Part shown: positions 23,618 to 27,910 of the stretch, piece by piece
Layout: each line of letters starts with the position of its first letter
Position numbering within the stretch: the first letter of the stretch is position 1
Assembly: GCA_965603095.1 (NCBI GenBank)
Contig: CBFDBQ010000027.1
Span: 1 to 27,910 of the forward strand
Reading direction: 5' to 3'
DNA: 27,910 bases
Origin: DAOVVL01 sp965603095
GTDB lineage: Bacteria; Pseudomonadota; Alphaproteobacteria; Rhodospirillales; Magnetovibrionaceae
Position numbers and translations under genes: made by a program
Notes under the pieces: generated by a model
The model's database searches: none
What the model was told of the DNA's origin: nothing
Seen by the model: the letters and a program-made list of their open reading frames with translations, nothing else

Positions 23618-23992
23618 TTAAGAGGCTTCGATGCGCTCTGCAATGCTTTCCATTCGCTTTGCCGCTTCGCTAAGCGTTTTCAAGGTCATAGACTGAGCTT
23701 GGCTTTGGTCTTTGACCGCCTGCAGAGATGCTTTATCCGCCGCATCCAAGGCCCTAGAATCTGCCTCAGCCTTGATGCGGGTCATATCTTTTTTCATTTC
23801 TTGGGTTTCATCAGCCATAAGCAGTGCCGCCATAACCAGCGATCTGGCCTCGCCCACATGACCGACCTCTGCAACAAGGTCTGATACTTTTTCGTTAACT
23901 ATACTTGCAAGCGCCAACACGCTTTCTTGTTGCCCTTCTTCGCAGGCTATTTCATATGATTGCTTGTTAATGCTTACCGAAACACGCGCCAA
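23618..23992 (-). CDS. zapA: Cell division protein ZapA
   Basis: 124 residues. ZapA binds FtsZ and bundles protofilaments at midcell. The N-terminal globular part is typical (VSVSINKQSYEIACEEGQQESVLALASIVNEKV), followed by a long C-terminal coiled coil. The start is a TTG at 23992 with AGGAG nine bases upstream; no ATG lies near. The 6S RNA begins about ten bases after its stop. A coiled-coil gene precedes it by 65 bases and may encode a partner. Confidence 0.93.
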   Translation of the reverse strand: MARVSVSINKQSYEIACEEGQQESVLALASIVNEKVSDLVAEVGHVGEARSLVMAALLMADETQEMKKDMTRIKAEADSRALDAADKASLQAVKDQSQAQSMTLKTLSEAAKRMESIAERIEAS

Positions 23993-24057
23993 TTGTTTTT
24001 GCTCCTAAATACCTGAATAAATATAAGTGCTTAAATTAGTTTATTTAACTAATACAC

Positions 24058-24399
24058 CTAGGCCGCAGAAAGGCCAGCGCTAAGGGTTTCAATGGCGTTG
24101 TCGAGCCTATTGCCAGCATTGTTAACTGCTTGACGTAATTCATTATTTTCACTGTTAAGGCGGGCAAGCTCTGCTTTTAATTCATCTATTTCCGCGCTCA
24201 TTTTTGCATTAATTTCGGTAGATGAATTATCTAAATTATTTTTAGCTTCAATGTCGCGCGTAATTTTTTCATCAATTGCACGTTCAACCTTGCCGATGGC
24301 AGTCAACATATGTTCGGTGGCAATTTGTGTTTTTTCAACCGAACCGGGCTGGGTGCCTGCTTCTTCGTTTAGCGTTGCGTGATTGCTTGAAATTGACAC
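24058..24399 (-). CDS. Small coiled-coil protein upstream of zapA (DUF4164-like)
   Basis: 113 residues, cytoplasmic, with no signal or membrane segment. The second half is a continuous coiled coil (MSAEIDELKAELARLNSENNELRQAVNNAGNRLDNAIETL). A coiled-coil protein of this kind (annotated DUF4164) is frequently found just before zapA in alphaproteobacteria; ZapB of E. coli, a ZapA partner, is likewise a short coiled coil. A division role is inferred from position only. GTG start with a GAGGGGGG about ten bases upstream; a promoter candidate lies about 70-100 bases further up. Confidence 0.78.
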   Translation of the reverse strand: MSISSNHATLNEEAGTQPGSVEKTQIATEHMLTAIGKVERAIDEKITRDIEAKNNLDNSSTEINAKMSAEIDELKAELARLNSENNELRQAVNNAGNRLDNAIETLSAGLSAA

Positions 24400-24785
24400 T
24401 GTTTTGAAGCCCCCCTCAAATTAATATTTATGATTTTTTATCATTGTTTATCATTGTTTCTCTGGGCCCAAGAATACGGCCCGACGGCAAAGAACGTCAA
24501 CCATGAGATTAAGACTAAAAATAAAAAAACAGCGTTGACCAGACCCAGCCAACACGCCATTGTGCCCGCAATATTTAGGGTAGGGAAACCAAAATATTAA
24601 TAATAATAATTCTTTGTCCACAGCTATTGCCCCAAGCCAGATGAGGCTTTGAGCAAGCAAATGGCAAATTCCCACCCAGAAGGGTACTAAACCGCCCCCC
24701 GCCGGGGTGTTAATGGGCACAAACACGCCGTGGTAGAAAACGGTAGAATTTTTTCAAGCACAAATGCTTCAGGGAGAGAGAAATA
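24400..24785. other. Divergent regulatory region between the zapA operon and gap
   Basis: 386 bases without a supported gene. It holds the minus-strand promoter listed separately and a weak plus-strand candidate for gap (TTGACC at 24535-24540, 17 bases, CATTGT). It also has an AT-rich AAT microsatellite near 24597-24611 and a GC-rich CCCCGCCGGGG stretch near 24695. A 91-codon minus-strand frame inside it has no ribosome binding site or recognisable domain and was not called. Confidence 0.5.
24471..24500 (-). promoter_or_regulatory. Candidate promoter of the coiled-coil/zapA/6S operon
   Basis: Minus strand TTGACG (24495-24500), 18-base spacer, TATTCT (24471-24476). The predicted start near 24464 gives a 65-nt leader before the GTG at 24399. 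The -35 matches five of six and the -10 four of six. A 10-bp tandem repeat, TTTATCATTG twice (24437-24456), falls in the leader. Confidence 0.5.
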
Positions 24786-25787
24786 ATGGCAACTCGTATA
24801 GGTATTAATGGTTTTGGCCGTATTGGCCGCATGGTATTTCGCGCAATAGCGGAAGAATTTGGCGATCTTGAGGTCGTGGCAATCAACGATCTGTTGGAAG
24901 CTGACTATCTTGCATACATGCTTAAGTATGATTCGGTTCACGGCAATTTCAATGGTGACGTTTCGGCCAAGGGTAAAAATCTTTTGGTTAACGGCAAAGA
25001 AATTCGTTTAACCGCTGAACGCGACCCAGCAAACCTTGCATGGGGTGATGTTGATGTTGATATCGTTATTGAATCAACCGGGTTCTTCCTCACCGAAGAA
25101 ACCTGCCAAGCCCACATCGACGCTGGCGCCAAAAAGGTTGTGCAAAGCGCACCTTCCAAAGACGGCACCCCAATGTTCGTTTATGGCGTTAATCACAAGG
25201 ATTATGCCGGACAAGCAATTGTATCTGCTGCATCTTGCACCACCAACTGCCTAGCCCCAGTGGCCAAGGTATTGAACGATAATTGGGGTCTAAAACGTGG
25301 CCTGATGACCACCGTTCACGCCGCAACAGCCACCCAAAAAACCGTTGATGGCCCATCTGCCAAAGACTGGCGCGGTGGCCGTGGTATTTTGGAAAACATC
25401 ATTCCGTCATCCACCGGTGCGGCCAAGGCCGTGGGCGTGGTTTTGCCTGAACTTAATGGCAAGCTGACCGGCATGGCGTTCCGCGTACCAACATCGGATG
25501 TTTCCGTGGTTGATTTGACCGTCGAGCTGGAAAAAGAAGCATCTTATGATGACATCTGCAAAGCCATGAAAAAAGCCTCCGAAGGCGAAATGAAGGGCAC
25601 GCTGAAATATACCGACGAAATGGTTGTTTCTACCGATTTCCGCGATGAAAGCGCATCTTCCATTTTTGATGCAAATGCCGGTATCGCGCTGGATAGCACC
25701 TTCGTCAAGGTTGTATCATGGTATGACAACGAATACGGCTACACCTGCAATATGCTGCGTTTTGTTCAGCATGTGGCCGCTAACTAA
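24786..25787 (+). CDS. gap: Glyceraldehyde-3-phosphate dehydrogenase, type I
   Basis: 333 residues. Oxidises and phosphorylates glyceraldehyde-3-phosphate to 1,3-bisphosphoglycerate in glycolysis. The Rossmann motif GINGFGRIGR is at the N-terminus. The catalytic Cys151 is in SAASCTTNCLAP and His178 in TTVHAATATQ. Asp35 after the second beta strand (VAIND) suggests NAD rather than NADP preference. GGGAGAG lies seven bases before ATG. It is monocistronic here, between its own promoter region and a terminator; pgk and tkt, frequent neighbours in this class, do not follow. Confidence 0.98.
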   Translation: MATRIGINGFGRIGRMVFRAIAEEFGDLEVVAINDLLEADYLAYMLKYDSVHGNFNGDVSAKGKNLLVNGKEIRLTAERDPANLAWGDVDVDIVIESTGFFLTEETCQAHIDAGAKKVVQSAPSKDGTPMFVYGVNHKDYAGQAIVSAASCTTNCLAPVAKVLNDNWGLKRGLMTTVHAATATQKTVDGPSAKDWRGGRGILENIIPSSTGAAKAVGVVLPELNGKLTGMAFRVPTSDVSVVDLTVELEKEASYDDICKAMKKASEGEMKGTLKYTDEMVVSTDFRDESASSIFDANAGIALDSTFVKVVSWYDNEYGYTCNMLRFVQHVAAN

Positions 25788-25823
25788 TCCCTCACGGGAC
25801 AAGTTTTAAAACTAAAATTAAAG

Positions 25824-25855
25824 CGGGGCCTTCTTTTTGGGAGGCTCCGTTTTTC
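25824..25855 (+). terminator. Rho-independent terminator of gap
   Basis: CGGGGCCTTC pairs with GGAGGCTCCG (with G-U pairs and one weak position) around a T-rich loop, followed by TTTTTC. It lies about 37 bases after the gap stop. Confidence 0.88.
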
Positions 25856-26000
25856 TTGTGCCGCACGCAGTTTCACTGCTTCACGGTTGGGCTTTTGTTT
25901 GCGTTATGGACGGAGGGATGCGGCCCGAGCCTAAAATAAGGACCCGAGCCGCGAGGGACACTAGAGACACGCTAATGATGACAAAATTATTATGGGGCAC

Positions 26001-26018
26001 ATCCCCCATATGGGGGAT
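26001..26018. promoter_or_regulatory. Perfect 18-bp palindrome ATCCCCCATATGGGGGAT, candidate operator
   Basis: The 18 bases equal their own reverse complement. The centre lies about 42 bases upstream of the start predicted from the TATAAT at 26040-26045, the spacing of a class II activator site. A related sequence, ATCCCCCATTTGGGTT, is at 26587-26602 in front of the LuxR-type gene. No T-run follows on either strand, so it is not a normal terminator. Confidence 0.6.
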
Positions 26019-26039
26019 TTAAAGCCAGCATTTAAAAAA

Positions 26040-26045
26040 TATAAT
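26040..26045 (+). promoter_or_regulatory. Candidate -10 element of the 36-codon gene
   Basis: A consensus TATAAT 46 bases before the ATG. No good -35 lies 16-18 bases upstream (only TTTAAA-like sequence, directly abutting the palindrome), which suggests an activator-dependent promoter. Confidence 0.4.
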
Positions 26046-26090
26046 TAGCTAATAATACGGACCGATTCTAATTGTGGGGGAAGAGGCACC

Positions 26091-26201
26091 ATGAAAAATA
26101 CAACAGCAATATCTCTTAAAATTATTGGCTTCATGCTTATCTTGGCGTGCGTTGCATTACTTAAAAACAGCGAAGACATTGTAGCACTTGCTGGGATGTA
26201 A
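26091..26201 (+). CDS. 36-residue predicted membrane peptide, unknown
   Basis: An ATG eight or so bases after GGGGGAAGAGG opens a frame of 36 codons ending in TAA. The product starts MKNTTAISLKIIGFMLILAC, continues VALLKNSEDIVALAGM, and has a single hydrophobic helix (about residues 9-24) after one Lys-bearing N-terminal segment. This is the make-up of a small inner-membrane protein; it could also be a short signal-like peptide. The sequence MLILAC faintly resembles a lipobox, but only 16 residues would follow. It has a strong ribosome binding site, a consensus -10 and a palindrome upstream, which random short frames rarely combine. No family recognised. Confidence 0.55.
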   Translation: MKNTTAISLKIIGFMLILACVALLKNSEDIVALAGM

Positions 26202-26230
26202 GAACCCCTTGTAATAATCCTTGGGGGAAA

Positions 26231-26509
26231 TCAGCCTACGGGCGCAAGCCAGAACTTAATGGAATTTGCCGCCATGCGGTATTTATGGGATTCATCTGGG
26301 TTGTTGCCTGTTTTCAATATGGCGGTACGGATACTACCTTCCAAACAATGCGTACATCTGGTTGCATTATGGCCCTCACCATAGGGGCATTCATTCCTGC
26401 ATAGGCCGCCATTTTTTTGCTGGGTATGCCATTTATCGGCCGCCTCAGGGAACCTGCATTCGCTTAGCAGGTCTAATATTTCATCTATGGATGATTGCAA
26501 TTTAATCAT
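26231..26509 (-). CDS. Cysteine-rich small protein, probable metal site, unknown
   Basis: 92 residues, soluble, with no signal peptide. The centre holds CRNECPYGEGHNATRCTHCL: Cys-x3-Cys, ten residues, Cys-x2-Cys, with a His in the loop. This is a likely zinc or other metal knuckle. The N-terminus is an amphipathic helix (IDEILDLLSECRFPEAADKW). ATG has AAGGAAGG seven bases upstream, a good ribosome binding site. It converges with the 36-codon gene (29 bases between stops) and diverges from the LuxR-type gene across a 208-bp gap full of repeats. Not recognised as a named family. Confidence 0.6.
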   Translation of the reverse strand: MIKLQSSIDEILDLLSECRFPEAADKWHTQQKNGGLCRNECPYGEGHNATRCTHCLEGSIRTAILKTGNNPDESHKYRMAANSIKFWLAPVG

Positions 26510-26524
26510 GCATCGCCTTCCTTG

Positions 26525-26556
26525 CTCCCAGATTCTCCCCAGATTCGCCCCAGATT
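26525..26556. repeat. 11-bp tandem repeat CTCCCCAGATT, three copies
   Basis: CTCCCAGATT (10 bases), CTCCCCAGATT and CGCCCCAGATT follow each other directly, about one helical turn apart. The array lies just upstream of the ribosome binding site of the Cys-rich gene. It is nine of eleven identical to the unit at 2762-2783 read on the other strand. Confidence 0.85.
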
Positions 26557-26611
26557 TAATGGATAGCGCACCGATATAAATGCATCATCCCCCATTTGGG
26601 TTAGGCGTGTA

Positions 26612-26641
26612 TTTACACTCCCGCTTGAGTTGTGCGATAAT
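26612..26641 (+). promoter_or_regulatory. Candidate promoter of the LuxR-type gene
   Basis: TTTACA (26612-26617), 18-base spacer, GATAAT (26636-26641); each element matches five of six consensus bases. The predicted start near 26648 gives a leader of about 70 nt containing two hairpins. Confidence 0.5.
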
Positions 26642-26661
26642 TTTAAATAACAAAAATTAAG

Positions 26662-26699
26662 TGCCCTAAATGGGCAAAATATAGCGTCCCAAAGGGACG
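26662..26699 (+). promoter_or_regulatory. Two consecutive hairpins in the leader of the LuxR-type gene
   Basis: TGCCC-TAAAT-GGGCA (26662-26676) and CGTCCC-AAA-GGGACG (26685-26699) are 23 bases apart centre to centre, just before the GGGGA ribosome binding site at 26707-26711. They could be RNA hairpins controlling translation or DNA dyads bound by a regulator. Confidence 0.45.
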
Positions 26700-26717
26700 A
26701 CAAATGGGGAAACTACT

Positions 26718-27893
26718 TTGATTTCTAAACAGCACATGGGGCTGATTTCTAGAATATATGACCTGCCGCTAAACCCGGATAAATGGCTGGATGTATTGGG
26801 CGAGTTCGCGCCCACAGTGGGTGCCACCGGATCGGCCATTATGGTGTTCGATCCGGTTTATGGCGAACATCATGTAAATGTAAACACCACCAGCTTGCCC
26901 ATTACCACGGCCCAAATAGAAGAATATAACGGGCTATTTGGTGCGGAAGAAAAAGCCGCGTATGCCAAAATTGCGGCAAGTCCAAAACGGGGCTTTACCA
27001 CTGATATAGAAATACTGGGGCTTAAAACACTTGAAGAACAAGCAGACCTTCCAGCGGTAAAGTGGCTAGATAAACATTTAGGTGTCCGTCATCGTGCCGC
27101 CAGCTGCCTTAACCTTAAACGGATATGGATTGACCTTATGACAATCCAATATGCCAATAACCGCGGCCCCATAACCGAGAACGAAAAAGCAACTGGCACG
27201 TTTTTCTTAGACCACTTAGCTAAATCCATCGAACTGGGCCGTTCATTCGGTGTGTTAAAAAGCCGGTTTGATGGGGTGTTGGGCGTGCTTGACCGTTTTC
27301 ACATGGGTATATTTGTGTTGTCACCCAATGGTTCGGTGGTGGTCAAAAACACCGAAGCCAAACGTATTTTGGAAGCGGGCGATGGATTAAGTTTATCCCG
27401 CGATGGTCGCCTACAACCGTCTGATGATGCCGAGCGGGCGAGCCTTAAAAACATAATCACCCGGGCAATTTCTACGGCTCAGGCCGAGGATAACCGGGCC
27501 GAGCAATTAATGACCATTGAACGCAATTCAGGTAACGATCCATATTTGGTTGAGGTATCGCCCATTCGTGACCACGGTGAAATTGAAAGCGATTTCAAGG
27601 GTTGTATTGTGTTTGTAATTGACCCTAACAAAACCGATGTGGTTTCAACCGATGGCATGCAGGCGCTTTATCAATTAACCGGTGCCGAGTCAGAAATATG
27701 TAAACTAATTGCCCAAGGTTTAGAAACCGGTGATATGGCAGACAGCAAAAACATCACCAGCGAGACCGTACGTTCACATATCAAAAAAATATTACAAAAA
27801 ACCGGGGTCAATAATCGCTCGCAACTGGTGCGGTTGGCGTTGGCGGTCAACCTGCCCATTGATCAGGCCATAAATAAGACGGGCGAAGAATAA
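26718..27893 (+). CDS. LuxR-type transcriptional regulator with PAS-like domain
   Basis: 391 residues starting at TTG. GGGGA lies seven bases before this TTG, whereas the first ATG (26736) has no ribosome binding site. The C-terminus, about 319-375, is a LuxR/GerE helix-turn-helix (LTGAESEICKLIAQGL, ITSETVRSHIKKILQKTGVNNRSQLVRLAL). Residues about 187-302 look like a PAS-type sensor (VLDRFHMGIFVLSPNGSVVVKNTEAKRIL). The N-terminal 180 residues are unassigned. There is no receiver-domain Asp pocket and no clear acyl-homoserine lactone domain, so the signal is unknown. The HTH loop GLETGDMADSKNI differs from the common GLSNKEIAERL pattern. Targets may be the adjacent small genes. Confidence 0.85.
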   Translation: MISKQHMGLISRIYDLPLNPDKWLDVLGEFAPTVGATGSAIMVFDPVYGEHHVNVNTTSLPITTAQIEEYNGLFGAEEKAAYAKIAASPKRGFTTDIEILGLKTLEEQADLPAVKWLDKHLGVRHRAASCLNLKRIWIDLMTIQYANNRGPITENEKATGTFFLDHLAKSIELGRSFGVLKSRFDGVLGVLDRFHMGIFVLSPNGSVVVKNTEAKRILEAGDGLSLSRDGRLQPSDDAERASLKNIITRAISTAQAEDNRAEQLMTIERNSGNDPYLVEVSPIRDHGEIESDFKGCIVFVIDPNKTDVVSTDGMQALYQLTGAESEICKLIAQGLETGDMADSKNITSETVRSHIKKILQKTGVNNRSQLVRLALAVNLPIDQAINKTGEE

Positions 27894-27910
27894 TAGCGCA
27901 CGCTTATATT

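Larger units (their letters stand above)
25856..26090. other. Intergenic region upstream of the 36-codon gene
   Basis: Holds a possible imperfect hairpin (GCGGC at 25920-25924 with GCCGC at 25948-25952 and inner CCT/AGG), the 18-bp palindrome and the -10 listed separately. A 61-codon plus-strand frame overlapping the gap terminator is not credible. Confidence 0.5.

Noticed and set aside
24597..24611. AAT microsatellite near the gap promoter
   Set aside because: Short and AT-rich. Nothing ties it to a function, so it is noted only within the intergenic entry.
24451..24726. 91-codon minus-strand frame with hydrophobic stretches
   Set aside because: It covers the promoter region between the zapA operon and gap, contains the predicted -35/-10, and lacks a ribosome binding site.
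26506..26703. 65-codon minus-strand frame overlapping the Cys-rich gene start by ATGA
   Set aside because: The overlap looks like coupling, but the frame is largely made from the 11-bp repeat and from the predicted promoter and hairpins of the LuxR-type gene. No ribosome binding site was seen.
1..27910. Defence island, phage, insertion sequence, CRISPR or tRNA
   Set aside because: No transposase, integrase, Cas-like, restriction or toxin-antitoxin protein was found. There are no regularly spaced repeats of CRISPR length and no cloverleaf was recognised by eye.

Overview
The window is chromosomal DNA from an alphaproteobacterium of moderate G+C content. Three things support this. The first 73 bases are the antisense of a 16S rRNA 5' end of alphaproteobacterial type. 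The gene order ruvCAB-ybgC-tolQRAB-pal-cpoB-tilS-ftsH is the one typical of that class, probably of a Rhodospirillales-like lineage (inference). The order zapA - 6S RNA - 5-formyltetrahydrofolate cyclo-ligase is also the classical one. No phage, insertion sequence, CRISPR array or tRNA was recognised.

Layout. (1) 1-609: start of an rRNA operon that leaves the window to the left, with a boxB/boxA-like leader and a candidate promoter. (2) 610-1131: a small lipoprotein, followed by a bidirectional terminator. (3) 1249-4584, minus strand: a TPR/SPOR lipoprotein, a small secreted protein, a GNAT acetyltransferase and the alanyl-tRNA editing protein AlaX. (4) 4649-6457: a DUF1127 (YjiS-like) small protein diverging from a MocR-type (YjiR-like) regulator, with a spaced direct repeat between them. 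(5) 6459-24399: about 18 kb all on the minus strand. In transcription order it runs: coiled-coil protein, zapA, 6S RNA, fthfs cyclo-ligase, ymdB, yebC, ruvC-ruvA-ruvB-ybgC, tolQ-tolR-tolA-tolB, pal, strong terminator, cpoB, tilS, ftsH, folP, glmM, thiD. (6) 24786-25787: gap, alone, with its own terminator. (7) 25788-27893: the least ordinary part. It holds a 36-codon membrane peptide gene behind a perfect 18-bp palindrome, a cysteine-rich 92-residue protein, and a LuxR-type regulator with a TTG start and two hairpins in its leader.

The large minus-strand block joins cell division (ZapA), recombination (RuvABC), envelope integrity (Tol-Pal, CpoB), tRNA modification (TilS), membrane proteolysis (FtsH) and precursor synthesis (FolP, GlmM, ThiD). 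Many junctions are ATGA overlaps or gaps of a few bases, which indicates translational coupling. Several genes use GTG or TTG starts (ftsH, folP, thiD, zapA, the coiled-coil gene, the luxR-type gene).

Most of the window is conserved housekeeping DNA. The best candidates for something undescribed are the 26.0-27.9 kb cluster (palindrome, micropeptide, Cys-rich protein, LuxR regulator) and the regulatory repeat between the DUF1127 and MocR genes. A set of short tandem duplications recurs across the intergenic DNA.
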